Shown piece by piece: positions 32,050 through 45,120 of a stretch of DNA of 64,000 nt. How positions within the stretch are numbered: the first letter of the stretch is position 1; every line of letters begins with the position of its first letter. Position numbers and translations under genes: made by a program. Where the stretch lies: NCBI GenBank assembly GCA_037179385.1, contig CM074179.1, positions 29,890,046-29,954,045 of the forward strand, written 5' to 3'. The notes beneath the pieces were generated by a model. That model saw only the letters and a list, made by a program, of their open reading frames with translations. It made no database searches and had not been told where the DNA came from. Source of the stretch: Holothuria scabra. Taxonomy: Eukaryota; Echinodermata; Holothuroidea; Aspidochirotida; Holothuriidae.

Positions 32050-33940
32050 TACTCAAGAACTGACAGCTCACCATAATACAGAATCACCTAGCATTGGGCA
32101 GCACTTCTGTCGATTACTGCTAATACCACAGCATGTGGACATTTTTTTTATTTGAATAACCTGTTTATATTTACTAAGTCACAGCCCACCATATGAAATG
32201 GGAATCAAAAATGAATGAATTTCAAACCAATGCTAGACCAGAGAATGCCGTAATTGTTAACTTACACAAATACCTGATATGAGAAAGAACTCATAGGAAA
32301 GAGCAGACAGTACAAACACACAAGTTGCACAAAGAAATAAAAAGGAAAATATATACTTTTCTGTTTTTTGCAATTAAAACTATTCTGATTGATTTTAGTG
32401 TAGTCATGCACATCTCAATGAAATATTTGTCCCACTTGCATTAATTGAAAATGGAACTACTGTGAAACTTCATGCAATAATGCTAGGGACATTTGAATGC
32501 AATCACATGCACAGGTACCATTTTCATGCACAGTTTTCAAGTTTCAACTGAACTGAACACGTTTGAAGCAGGATATTAACTACCTGCGGGAGGCAAGGCG
32601 TGGGGATTAGCAGCCCATGCTGACCATAAGTTGTTTGTAATTCTGTAAAACTGAAACTTGGCAATCATGGGTAGGTCTCTTCTAACACTTTTGCAATGTG
32701 AATTTGGGATTCTGAATGCCAAATCAGTAAAAGAGTACAAGACAAAATTTTCCCCAGTGTCACTGACCTAAAATCTTCAAACAGGACCTGAATGTAGTTT
32801 CCCTAAACTACTAATGTCAAACCCCATTTGGCAGTTACAAGAATACAATTTGGTCTGAAACCCCTTTTTAAAATTACCCGAATATTACTCCTTGCAAACT
32901 TTTTTGCCTCAAACTGTCGAAAGCAAACTATGAGTGACCATGTAATGATAATTTGAGCATGTTCCAAATGCAGCAATTTCAAATCTGTTCTAAAATATTA
33001 ATTTTGTTGCAGCATGATGTCTGCTCATGCCATGCTTTGAAAGAGGAATACTGAAGCATCAACAAGAATAATATCAGTTGCTGTTGTATTGCTGATAATT
33101 TTGTTTTGAATTTGACACGGGAGGTGCCCATATTGAGGAATGACAAAGTTTGCATCTAAGTTTCAAAACATAGTGGACGGACAATATTTACATAGAGACT
33201 TAATAGATTTGGTTACGTCACAGAGTACTGATTACATTTCACTTTAAAGGCATCTTCCTGTGGCTTGTTGCAAGGGTCCCATGGGAAAGAAATAAAACAA
33301 CTCCAGTTCACCAAGTAGCAATACTTTCCACCTAACTCAAGACATCTAACATGAAATCCCCAAAACTTACCTGGTTTTGGAATCTATGAGCCCTACTCAC
33401 CTCACCTTTCACTACTATTGAACTGAAATAGATAACTACCTATTTGAACTGAAATAGATAACTACCTATTTTTGTCAAAAAATACATCCAGTTTCAACCA
33501 AGGTCACAGAATATTATGTAAAAAGGGCACATTGCCTCAGATTTTGTTTGAATTTCTTTATCATTGAATGTCCTGTTTGTCCTTGGAATTTGATTCTTTT
33601 GGAATGTTTAAGTATCTTTCTATGTATGTGTAGATATAGCACAAATCTACACCATATTTACAGCATAGCAAACAAGGCTGCTATGTATCCCCTACAGTGA
33701 TTCTAATATCATAAAGAAATTCAATGCTAAATCAAATTAGTGTGCTGTTAAGACATCATCGATTTCCCATAATGCACCGCATCTTCAGAAAAAAATTGCA
33801 ATTCTTTGAAAATTAGTATCTTCCAAATGATACAAGCTAATGAGATGCAGTTTACATCTCTTAGAAGAGAAAAATCTTCTGCATTTCTTAAGCCATTAGT
33901 TTTTGTAAGTGGCAAATCCCCTAAGTATCATGTTTTTTAA
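32050..33940. other. Gene-free AT-rich interval
   Basis: Contains a direct duplication of a 26-bp word (TTGAACTGAAATAGATAACT...) at about 33418-33472. No coding sequence recognised. Confidence 0.35.
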
Positions 33941-33947
33941 CAACAAC

Positions 33948-34252
33948 CAGTGGCATAACCAGAGGGGTGGCAAGGGGGTCTGGAGCTGCCCCGTCGCTTG
34001 TCCCCTTAAAAAATTGTGGGAAAAGTTTGAAAAAGACAAAAATAAAGAATCATTAACAGGAACTCACAAGGCAGATAGCCTGATAAGTGCCATTTCCAGC
34101 AATCTGAGAGGCATTTTTATCCAAAAGTTTTCTCAGTGTGCTACATGCCAACCAACAGTGGTGCTCCACTTGTCATTATTGCTTGCCCCCTCTACTTTAA
34201 CCTCTACCCCCTTCAGCCCCTCTAAATAAAAAAAAGTCTGGTTACACCATTG
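33948..34252. mobile_element. Putative hAT-like MITE with imperfect inverted ends
   Basis: The left end CAGTGGCATAACCAGA and the right end (reverse complement CAATGGTGTAACCAGA) match at 13 of 16 positions. CAGTGGCGTAAC-type ends are common in hAT non-autonomous elements. No 8-bp duplication can be read, so this is tentative. Confidence 0.4.
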
Positions 34253-34254
34253 AA

Positions 34255-34845
34255 AAAGACAAGACATGGCAAGGACCGATTTCCAAGATAATACCTGGTG
34301 GCTAGGGACAGAGAGGGAACTAACTTTTTTGTTTTAAAAATTTACTTGAAACAAAAAACACACCCTTAATATTTTTCATGGAGCTAGAAAGGAAACATAT
34401 GGCGTCACTTCCCTCTTTTACTTCCTACCCTGGTAATAGCTATAGTCAAAGCCCGACTGCAGTTTATACTCACACTTCTCACGATATGTCATGTAATTAT
34501 AGACGTAGTTACTAACATATCATGATGGCAACATTGTCCAGGTAGTGCAGTCACAATACAGAACATTCCATACATGACTGCACAGGTGAGCAATGGCAAC
34601 CTGCAGAATGGAACATTCGTCCAATAGCTGTGTAAAGAAAGAAAACAAGAAAGAAATTTGAGCTTTAAGGTAGTACACAAGATAATAAAATTCGTGGAAC
34701 ATTGGGCACATGTCCCATACTGAAACTATTTTTTGTTTCAAAAATTGTTATATGTAACCTTCAGACAACATCCTGAAGCAATTGTTTGGTAAAGGATATT
34801 TTGACATTTTGTTAGTGAAAAAAATGCCAAAAGTTATAGTTCCAC
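34255..34845. other. Gene-free interval downstream of the CXC gene
   Basis: AT-rich sequence, small frames only. It may include the 3' untranslated part of the minus-strand gene ending at 34850; no certain poly(A) signal chosen. Confidence 0.3.
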
Positions 34846-34849
34846 AATA

Positions 34850-37800
34850 TTACTCTGTACTAGTGTCATATTCAAGGTCATATGCGTCAGACTGTAAACC
34901 ATCACTATCTGAATCTGTTCCAGAACTAGATTCTACATGTGTAGTGTATGGTCCAGAGCGATCTAGAAGATCGTGTGTGCTATCAGAGTCCCAGCTACTG
35001 TCTGAGTCTTCTGTTTCAATACCCTCAATGAGACCTGTTTGACACTGTGCATTATTCTCACAATTGCAACAACAGCACGATGGACCACATGTGATGTTAG
35101 ACTTGACGCACTTGCATCGTTTCGTGGAACAACCTTTCTTACATTTACAACCAACTTTCACAAACTGAGTGCTCTCTGCAATTCTAGACAAATTTTCAGG
35201 TGTATCCCAAATTGCCTTCAAACCAGTTTCATTCTTTTCCCAACCATAAGATGTAACATCGGGAACTACAACATCACTCAAGCATGCTTGAGCCCATAAC
35301 TGAAATGTCCAACAACAACGGAGCCAATGAAAATGAAGGCATGATGCAGATGGCATCCAATGGGCTTCGTCATTAATTCTGTGAAAATGTCCTTCTCGTA
35401 TTTTCGATACAAAGGCAACATGATGGTCTTCTGTGCTCATATCTGGAAGGAGTACAGAATGAAAGACTTCCTCTGGGCTATCTTCTGCAAACCCTCCGGC
35501 ATGTGCATGGAAGTACACACACCCAATAAGTCTATAGAACGCATACAACCCATCAGAAAAACTTTCAGAGTCACCCATGCTTAGAAGTCCTTGGTGAGGT
35601 CCACCAGTAATAAACTTTGCATTGCGAAAGAAGGCCTTAAGAAATGACAATTTGGACTGTCCTTTGAAAAAAGACACATAATCACAACCACTACAAATAA
35701 AAATCATTTGCAAAAATGTTGGAGCCAAAGGAAGATACACCCCAAGTACCTTTTAATGATGAACAAAGTGCATTCATTGAAACAAATAGATCATTATGAA
35801 ACTGTTTCCTAAGTTGGACATATACATGCTTACCTCTAAAGTGTGTGTTCATGAGGGGTAGGCCAATATGAAAGGTATCACGGTCTGGACTATAAATGAT
35901 AACAGTTGTACAAGGGGTCTCAACTGCATGAAACCAAACTCGAGAATCCCCTTCCTCATGATTTGATGACAAAGAGGGTACAAAAGATACCACACCATCA
36001 CATATTTGACGTGCTTTATCTATTGAATCACCATCACACCCACCAGCTGTGACTAGTCTCCCTGGGCAGTATTCAAAAGACTTTGCAATGTCAATAATCT
36101 CATAGCATAAATATGTGACAAGCAAACGTTTATTTGACCGGTTGGAGATAAAACGTGTCCAATTTGAAGGCTTATGTGTGGTTGAGCAAACAGAAGTATA
36201 AGTATCATCAAACTCACATGAATTTCTACCAGCTACATAGTCTCTCCTCTGTCGTTCTATGTCTTTAGGTAAAGTTCCATGACGACCAGGATGATCGAAT
36301 ACTATATGTATTTCTGATGCCTTTAAAAACCTCATGGCATACACAACCCACTGCTTATATAGAAAAAAGGCATAGTCGCCAAATGTCTTATGACAGTCGA
36401 GTGGCCTGGTCAAATTTATCATGAACATACCTTCCATTATTACACAAATACTGTTTCCTTGATTTATGTGATCAGGTTTCTCAAGGAAAGCCTCAGGATA
36501 CCTCTTTTGCAGGAACGTGGCTGCAACTGCCTTTGCTCCTTTGTTGGGAATACCATCAAAGTCACAAATGGCTCGAGGAAGTGGAATAAACTGACTCAGT
36601 GAGGAAACAGCAGAGTTGTTACTCTTAGACCAAGCAACCTGCTTTCTAAGGCAGGCAATTTGAAGCTTATGATCCTTGAGTTCCTGCTGTTTCTTCACCT
36701 GTGTCCTCTTCTTTTCACCAAAGGTATGCAAGTTTCGTCTCTTGCGTACCACTTTGGTGGATCTGTCACCAAGGATAAAACAACGCACATATGAAAGAAA
36801 GTCCTCTTCTCCTGTTGAATAGAAGGAGGTAAGGTCATCAGTAACAAGAGGGCTGGCTACCTTTTCATCAAACAAATGACGTAAGAAAACACAGTCACTG
36901 ACTTCAAATGCGCATGATTCTGAAAGTTTTTCGATGTAGCAACGTACGTTTGTTTCTACCGAAGTGTGGTGAGCGGCATCAAGATGTGTGTGTGGTTGTT
37001 TATTTCTTAATTGCCTTATCAAATTACAGTTTATTTGAGACCTGTAAGGAAGATAATGTACAAGGCGATTTAGACCTTCTGGGTCAGTGCCATTCATTGC
37101 CATTTTAACCTCCTTGTTAATGCCCATCTCATGGGCTTCGTCCAATGCAAGGCACTGGTTATCAAGTCCTGTCATGCTGACAGCAAATGCCCCAGCCTGC
37201 AGCTTACTTAAAACACTTGTGGGGGAACTCCTTAATGTAGCAATATGGATTGGGACAACTCGTAAATAGTTAGATCGGTCCAAAGCATGAAAAATGGGAC
37301 ATAACTGTCTAACACATGCTCCCCTTAAACTAAAATCCCTTGACCTTATTGAAATGTAAAGTCCGGCATAGTACAACATGTCCCTTGTACAGAAGTCTGA
37401 CCAAAACTTAAAGTTACAATCTGATGTGCTGCGAGAATTTATGAACTCCTGAAACCTTTCAAAAATAACTGGCACAAATTTTGAAAGTGGGCTGTCAAAT
37501 AAATATGGGAGTATCCTGTTCTTCTTTTTGTCAAACTCAGTTTGCAATTTTGGGAGAAAGTCAACACCAATTCTTGATGCATCTGATATGAAAATTTGGA
37601 TGAGATGTCTGTACAGTGCTTCCCATGCTTGCATAATAAAGCGGTGGTTTTTTTTTTAAAACCACTTGCACATGATACAGCCTTCATTGTAGCTCCTTTA
37701 TGAAACAAAGAAAGTAATGTTTTCAGACCAGCATCTGAGTATAACTTTAAGAGTGGAGGTTGAGCATTTTTGAGAAGATGCCACTCTCCTAGATATGGAA

Positions 37801-40051
37801 TGACCCAGGAAAGCTCATCTACATACAACCTCTTCAAATTCCAAATGATGTCATAGGTTTTGCAGTCTCCTGCCACAACCAGATGTTCTATTTCCTTGCC
37901 TACCTGATGTTTCTCATGAAGGATGTCAACAACATTGAGCATGGTTTGTTGGCTTTCTGCTGGCTCTGGTAAAACAGAAATAAAGTGGATATTGGACTGT
38001 TCTGTAGGACGGTCTGAATTTGACAGACATGTCTTAAGGTCAGGTAGTATACACTGTGAGTCCTTGGAATACACAAACTGCTTGACAAGCATGTATAGGA
38101 AGACCTTGAAACGAAGAGAGGGAAAATGTTTCCTCATCTGTGAGTGAAAAGTGTGTGATAGATAAATTAGAGAAGGGATTAAGAGAAAAGGCTTGTGGCA
38201 TGAGAGAAGGAGCTGTAGTCAATACTGCTGTTCCTTGGTATGATGCTAAGTCTTCAGGGGTCAAGTTACCAGTCACTGCCACCCTCCTCTGCTGATAGCT
38301 GTCGGTATTCTCATCAATACTCGACGTAGATATGTGTTTGGATGTTGAAACAGGCAATGGTTCAACAGACTGGACTGATCTTCCATGAAAACCTCTTGCA
38401 TCTTGACCAACTTTGACAGAGGCATACGAGGTACTTCTGTCAATGTTGTCAACAGAAGCCACACAAAAACTACTGGACAATGTAACATGCTTCTTCTTCA
38501 TTTCTTCCATTGAAATCTTTGTCTGGAAGCGCAAAAATGTACTTTTAGAGACAGTTACCCCCAAACTTTGAAAGATAGTCAAAACACAAAGTAGAAGATG
38601 ATGTAAATCTATCCACAATGTCTGCAATAAGCATATGAACATGAGTAAAACAAGAATCATTTGTGGCATACAGAAGACTACAAGCAATGAAGAACCGCTT
38701 TAAAAATTTGGAATGGCTAACTGAATCTGAAGGATGTGTGTTTGTAAGCAAATGCTCATGCCAATTAAAGTCCCTTGCAAAGAAGTCAGATGAAAATTCA
38801 GAGGGTCCTAGGGTACATGCTACAATGAAGTTCCAAACAACCGGAGGAAGTCTTTTAACTTCTGAATAAAAGTCAACAGTATCTAGATTGTAAGATGAGG
38901 CCTTATCAGAAGCAATGATCTCTTTGGCTGACGTAGTCAAATGATAATTAATATCCCTTGAAATACAAGAAAGTGATATAGAATCAAGTTTAGAAGATGA
39001 CACAGATGAAGTTTCTGGTTGCTGTGTAGGTTTACATGAATCCTGATGCTGTTCAAATAACATTAGGTGAAGAGCTGTGCATAAATCTGTTCCCCACCTC
39101 CTGATCATTGTTCCATATCTGGATTTGTTGGGAATGGTAGAGATTATAATACATTCACCAATTGCTGATCTCACAGCACAGGAAAGAATGCAGAGATCTG
39201 GTCAAAGGGACAATAGGAGGGTCTGCCTCTGTATATGAGCTTGGGTTTAGTTTTTTACAGTATAAGTTATGTGCAGATTGTATCAAAATAACTCGGTCAT
39301 TAAGAAGTTCGTCACCAATGTACAAAAGTGTGTCAGCAAATGCAAAGTCACTGGCACTACTATTATCAAGAGTTACATCCCTAAACGGCTGTAACAGGGA
39401 TGAAAAATATGTTTTGTTGCCTCGATTTGCTTCAGCAAACTTTTCACCCTTGCTGTACCTATTTATTGATGTGTAGCAGACATTACATAATTCAAAAGAT
39501 TCAGCATCAGTCATTTCATGCTTCTGCAAAACAGCAACAGCAAAACTACGTGCAGCCTCAACATTTTTTAACTGTTTGAGGGTTGACTGAGGTGAACCAC
39601 ACATGGAACAATCCTTTGTAAATGACTGACGGTACAAAGTACAGTAGTGCTTATGACATAAAGTTGTAATGATAGATGCAGGTGTAGAAGATGAACTACA
39701 GATGTCAAGACCAAATCTTATTAATACTTCCTGTGGGAAAGATAATAAATTGGTCTCATGTACCCTATGGTCATTGGTACATCCTTCAACAGCACATTCT
39801 TTGGCCAATGCCCTTTTGACCCCTTTCTGATTGTCTGCAACATCACTTTTTTTGGAGTATTTCTTTTGACATGCCTGACAAATGCAGTCATCATCACTAC
39901 ATCCAAGAGCCCGCAAGTTGGACACAGTCTGATCTTTGGGAGATGTGGCCTGGCCTATATGCCAGTACCGTCCTTTTTCTTTAAGACATACTTTGCATGG
40001 TCCACCACTCCTTTGTGGGTGTAAACGTTCACATGAATTTTTTGCAGGCAT
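34850..40051 (-). pseudogene. Cys/His-rich - XPG/PIN-like nuclease - CXC domain protein, single exon, frameshifted
   Basis: I start it at MPAKNSCERLHPQ (40051). The N-terminus has zinc-ligand clusters (CKVCLKEKG, CICQACQKKY, CAVEGCTNDH, CHKHY, CSMCG, CNVC; 40030-39470). The core has XPG/PIN-type motifs: CVIMEGMFMIN near 36445, HIVFDHPGRHG near 36300 with an ERQRRD basic stretch, NHEEGDSRVWFHA near 35960, IYSPDRDTFHIG near 35890 and SGCDYVSFFKGQSK near 35690. A CXC domain (KVGCKCKKGCSTKRCKC ... CGPSCCCCNC) lies at 35157-35039, then an acidic Ser/Asp tail. Frames shift near 39165, 38565 (GGGGG run), 38135, 37655 (A run) and 35745. About 1,730 codons without an intron suggests a mobile-element or retro-derived gene. 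This architecture is widespread in uncharacterised invertebrate proteins; a link to Academ-type transposons is a hypothesis. Confidence 0.75.
35039..35157 (-). other. CXC (tesmin/TSO1-like) cysteine-rich domain
   Basis: About 39 residues with 14 Cys in CXC, CX3C and CXCX patterns. CXC domains bind Zn and often DNA. It sits at the C-terminal side of the nuclease core and before a 60-residue acidic tail, so it may target the protein to DNA. Confidence 0.7.
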
Positions 40052-40189
40052 ATTCACAAATACTTCTGTATAACAACTGTGATTGCTTGGTACCACCAAA
40101 ATGTCAGAGACAAATGAACTGATTAAAATAGCAAATAATAAATGCATTTGATAAAATAATAAGACAGACATACCGTAAAACACCCTTTT

Positions 40190-41640
40190 CTACAGTTGAA
40201 TTGTGGTGTGTGATGCCAAAATGAACTGAGCCACAGATACAGTGGGAGTATGTTTGTAGCCAGGCCATATTCGTGTACAGCTACTGCAGCCTTAAAAATG
40301 TTTTAAACTCAACCTCTTGAACATTGTTCACAATAACAGGTACTGGATGCAGCAGCTGCAGTATCTAAATATTCGGTTTATTTCAGTACTTGCACTGTAG
40401 GACAGTTGTGTGGTTACTATCCGAATGCTACTTCCGCTATTTCCAAAATCCTAGATCTAGCCTAGGGCAGCTGTGAAAAAAAAAAAATACTAGGGCCTAG
40501 ACCCTAGGCCATCAACTGCTACAGGTAGGCTTACCATATCTGTGTTGTGCAGTACACCAAGCAATGAACCTGTAACATTAACGTTAGTATAGTTTATTAC
40601 ATAAGTACTAGTGTCTGGGAGGGGGCTGGGTATTAGGCCTATTATGAATACCTAGAGCTACTAACACTATACATGGGCATTATTTGCAGTGGCCATCTTT
40701 CACAGCACATTTAGATGACCAAATTATTATTCCTTTTGACCCCAAATTGGTAACTGTTACTTTCAAGTAGGCCTAATGTAGGTACTGTAGTTAGCCTATA
40801 GGCCTTATCAAAAGCAATATGGGCTGTTACTGTAAATTTAACAACTCCGAAGATCTGACTTCTGGCTCAATGAAAATCGGTCAGTAACACTAGTACAGCA
40901 ATAAATGCGATTAAGGTGCTAAGCCAGCACATAATTGTTTATTCGATTTACCCATTTTTGAACGTGTAGCGTGGTTCCACACTGTGTAGGCCAGGCCTAA
41001 TATACTATAATTCACTACGTTTTGATACACCCGCTCTACCTACTGTAACGCAACGGGCCTACAATACAGGTAAGTAGTACTAAATAAACGTGCTAAATGC
41101 TGGTCCCGCACGTGAACTCACGTTAGGCTATCACTGGAATGCAGTCGTCTTAACGAACCCGGAAGGCAACTTTGGTGCCCCAAAAAACTCCTTTAATAGA
41201 GGTGTACCGACGTAAAATCGATACATATGAAGGAATAATGTATACAGCTCATAAAAATATTACTTTAACAGTACAACGATTCAAGAGACGAAAGATTCAC
41301 AAAACGATTTCGATCAAGTGTTTTTGCTTACCTTCATTCCAATCGGTGCTCACTCCGAGGCCAATTCTTTTCGTTTCGTCGCCTATGGCCGTACTTTTCC
41401 GGAAATTTTCGCTTTTCCGACCAATAACATATTCTTTTATAAATCTAAATCAGTTCGGAAGCAAGAGCTGCCGATATGAATATACAGTGGGCCGAGAAAT
41501 TCCTTCTTGGGTGTTCGGGTGAAGGAACATCGTGAAACAGGAAATACCCGAATGGAGCACTTCCGGGTTAAACTCGGATGCTTAAAGATTGCGAAATAAC
41601 GGTAGAATGTAGAGGTCAGACGTTCGACTGTCTGTAGCAG
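40190..41640. other. Gene-free interval, AGGCCTAG-rich
   Basis: GGCCTAGG/AGGCCTA words cluster at 40485-40820 and 40985-41065, like the intron at 57.5-58.3 kb. A promoter for the gene starting at 40051 would lie here, but no convincing TATA or CCAAT arrangement was seen. Confidence 0.35.
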
Positions 41641-41925
41641 GTATTTTGATGGATTCTAAAGTAGCGTCTACAAACGAGCCTTATGTGGCTAGGCTAAGTG
41701 CTAGCGAATGCAATGGTATTGCAGGTACCAGTACCGTTACGTCGGAAAGTAACAGTTCGTCGAACGTTGCGCCTAGTTGTAAGCCCAACGTAAAGGCCAG
41801 TTCTACAGCTAACACTGTCGGCAGTGGTGGTCGTAAGACACGGAGACAGGCTCGAAGGATTGTTGGAAAAATTCGTTACTGGATTTTATAACAAAGATAA
41901 CGATTTGCCTTTGGAGAACCCTCAA

Positions 41926-42206
41926 GGCCCGAAAGACCATATTGTATCCCCTATGGCTGTGCTGTCACCGTCTGTCACGTTCTTGGCGACTGTCATGACT
42001 ACTCCTATATTCGCCGGAAATACTACGACGTGCCCGGCCCTAAAATCTCTATTTGAACAGACGGATTCCTCCCTTATCCTGGGATTTCTCAGGGATAGTG
42101 GACCCTTTAGGAGTTTTTGAATCCCGCTTTACCCTTGACATTTTAGAGAGAATTGTCCCATTGTCCCCAACACAATCGTGTTGGCGTGTCGTTAAATCCC
42201 ATCTAA
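41926..42206 (+). mobile_element. Jockey-type LINE 3' end, copy a
   Basis: Encodes a diverged RT C-terminus related to the frame at 53310-53618 (CDCAFTVSYILVDCYEYFHI region), then ends in GTGTTGGCGTGTCGTTAAAT and CCATCTAACTAACC. 5'-truncated, dead. Confidence 0.65.
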
Positions 42207-42526
42207 CTAACCTTCAAGTACCATCCCTATGGAACTGTAATGAATACTCCCATATTCGCCAGAAACACTTCACCGTACCTGACCTAAAAACTCTGAACGA
42301 ACTGATTCTTCCCTTATCCTTGGTTTTCTCAAGGAAAGTAAACTTCATAGCAATTTCTGATATGGTTCCCGCTTTGGTATCCTTTTAGTAGTACTTGACC
42401 CCGCTTTTTCCTCTTTTACTTTTTCTTTTTTGGTTTTACCACAACATTGTAATTTTTTTCTTGGTGACACTATATGACACGTTCGTGTTGGTGTGTTGCT
42501 AAACTTCAGCTAACTAACCTGTGGAA
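42207..42526 (+). mobile_element. Jockey-type LINE 3' end, copy b, in tandem with copy a
   Basis: Begins immediately after copy a within the same RT C-terminal region, and ends in GTGACACTATATGACACGTT, GTGTTGGTGTGTTGCTAAAC and AGCTAACTAACC. Head-to-tail arrangement suggests either insertion at the TAAC tail of copy a or a tandem duplication. Confidence 0.65.
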
Positions 42527-42529
42527 CCT

Positions 42530-44030
42530 TCAGGGTTGGTATCTAGAAGTGAATCTACCGATCAAAACGAAAATCAGATCGCGAGTATTGGAGATAATCC
42601 AAACGCGACTTTTTTATCTCATGGTGAACCCTTCAACCAGTGAGTGAGGGTGCTAATGATAAAAGCATTGGCGTTTGCAAAACTCCGTGGATGAAGGGGA
42701 AATATCTCCACTAAGTTGTCGGAGTCTGGTTATGCCTAAAGTCAATCTTCAAATTTGGTACAACAGTAGGCCTAAAACAAGGTCTGTTGACCTTAAGATC
42801 CAGCGTTGTCAAAAACCGCTTGTTTAAGGATTGACAGCTTCAACAATATTGCTCAATAACAAGCTCACAGATTCAGATCAGCCCGAGTTGTGGCTCATCT
42901 CTGCAAACATACAGTTAAGGACTGAAGAAGATCACAAATTGGAGTTGTGAGAACCCCAAGACAAAGGGCAGCCAGGGATTTAATCCGATACTTTAACTGC
43001 CACAAAGTGACTCGCCAAGGATACTACCAAGCTAGATGGCAGTCAACCTCACGTAGCTTTGTTCAAACTCCGCGGCCTTTTCTATGGGTATAGAAATACC
43101 CTCGGCCCGGTGCAAAAGATCTGAATCGGGACCCAACTCACCCTAGGCCGACCTACAACCAAGGTCAGAAGATAAAAACCGCGTTGAGACAGTTACGCAG
43201 AAACTAGATACCAATCAGGTTAGTAACTTTACCACATTTATTGGTTTTAAGCATGGACCTACAAGACTAGGACCAGTCAGTTGAAGGTCCACTGAAACTA
43301 TACATCAATGAATTTTTCTTTTCTACATGCATATATAGACTGGAAATTATCTGTCACCCATTGATTCAAACCAGGTTGTCAACAGAATATAAATTACAGC
43401 AACTACTTCTGTTACCAGAGACTGCCAAATGGTCTCAATTGGCCTTCAGTATGCGTACTATTCAGAGATGCCAACAATTACGATTTTGGCGTAATGATTA
43501 TGATTTTTACACTGACATAACGCCATTACGGAAATCGGTGTCTTAATATCCTTATGGCCGTCATTAATAATCCTTTTGATGAAAGTTGGAAAAAAGGACA
43601 AGAATAAAAGTAATTTTTTAAGCTAATGGATGTAGGCCTAGGCCAAAGTGCCTTTCATGTAGGACTAATATGCTATGATCTGAAGATCTTTGGTGCTGAT
43701 TTTACCCTTTTTCTTCAGTTTTATTGTTTTACTCAGTGTAACTGCGGTGTAGGGCTGACATGATAAAATTCACTTTGAAGCAGTGTTGCTTTTATTGATT
43801 CCAGAGGCACAAGGAATTCATAGCCTAACACACTGTAGCATATCGGGTTTGGAGCCTATACCAATGTTTATTAGAAGCTTCTTCAAATTATGTCATTCTA
43901 ATTCTGATGTTTTAAAAAGGAGTGCTGGTGGAATTCATAGCCTTACCCACTGTAGCATAGACAATTTGTGGCCAAATACTATGATTTTTGGAAGATCGTT
44001 ATTTGATTCCATAAATGTATTCCATAAAAG
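42530..44030. other. Gene-free interval (inside the hAT-family gene)
   Basis: No coding sequence recognised. It would be intron of the decayed gene at 41.6-46.6 kb. Two similar words (GGAATTCATAGCCTWACNCAC) at 43812 and 43930 form a short local duplication. Confidence 0.35.
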
Positions 44031-44031
44031 T

Positions 44032-44105
44032 ATGCCCCCCTGTAGGCTGGGGGTTTTAGAATATGCCCACAGTATTTCCCGCCTACAGTAAGAGGCGACT
44101 AAAGA
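44032..44105 (+). repeat. SINE-like fragment (GCCCACAGTATTTCCCGCCT ... GTAAGAGGCGACTAAA)
   Basis: GTAAGAGGCGACTAAA and the preceding block resemble a repeat head common in marine invertebrate genomes; a partial relative is at 2710-2765. No tRNA boxes seen, boundaries unclear. Confidence 0.35.
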
Positions 44106-44699
44106 GAAACAAAACCTGAAACATACTTGGAAATAAATTAACGCTTTACACTTTTTATCGAGTTGACTGACACTCTATTAAATATGACACACATATGACA
44201 TAACTAACTCCATAAATGTATTTAAGGCCTATTTATAAAGACTTCCCTTCTCTAATGTATTCTCTTTACTCCTGCTCGATATATATTAAAAAAAATCTCG
44301 TCATGAAGTAATGGTAATCCAGCAGCTCTAAACTTTTTGATGGCCATGAATAGGCCTAGCATGAAGTATAAGTGAATTCAAGAAATGGTTTTTATTCAGT
44401 TTTGTGTGTTTTCATCTTTATTGCAGAGTCTCAAAGGACAAGTGATCAAACATCAACACAGATGAAGCTCAGTTCATCTCGTGAAAGAACGGCAGGGAGC
44501 TCCAAAAATATCAGCAAGGCTTCCAGTCTTGAACAATATGTCGTCGCTAATAAGTTGAGTATTCAAAGTCGCATCGAAACCCAGAACACTAGGGAAGGTA
44601 ACTCGAAGTTGAATACCATTGCAGGTGCAAGTGGTGCTTCCCAAAGTGATAAAGACAGTGTTAAAGCTACAAAGGTGTCTGATAATTGCAGCACTATGA

Positions 44700-45120
44700 A
44701 AAGAAAGTTACCTAACACTTCTGGTAGTGCTACAAAACCCAAAGGCAAGAATATGTCCTGCCAAGTGCATGTTGTCGTGAAGACTCAAAGTACTACCAAG
44801 GAGCGTAACACAAAGTCAAAAACCAATGTAGCCACAAATGCTCCTTTCCACCAAGGTGATAAGAGGAATATTAAGGGTTCAAAAATATTTGGAAAAAGCA
44901 TTGCTAAAAAAGAAATTTACCTGATATTCCTGTTAGTGCTACAAAACCCAAAGTCATGAAAATGTCATACATCATGCCCCATGACACAAAGGCCACTGAA
45001 AGTTTTACTAATGAGAGAAACACAAAGCCAGGTAACATTGTGGCCGCAAGTGTTTCTTCCAATCCGGGTGAAAGTTGATTGATATTTATGGTAATGCTAC
45101 AAAGTCCAAAGCCCAGGAAA
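44700..45120 (+). repeat. Internal coding repeat in the Ser/Lys-rich region (unit ~210 bp)
   Basis: GTGCTACAAAACCCAAAG at about 44724 recurs at about 44934 and, diverged, at 45094. Around it LPNTSGSATKPK..MS...ERNTKSK..VAT is repeated as LPDIPVSATKPK..MS...ERNTKPG..VAA. The second unit is in another frame after an A-run indel near 44905. Confidence 0.6.

Noticed and set aside
35039..35584. Plus-strand frames over the CXC gene
   Set aside because: Antisense shadows; the minus strand carries the recognisable domains.
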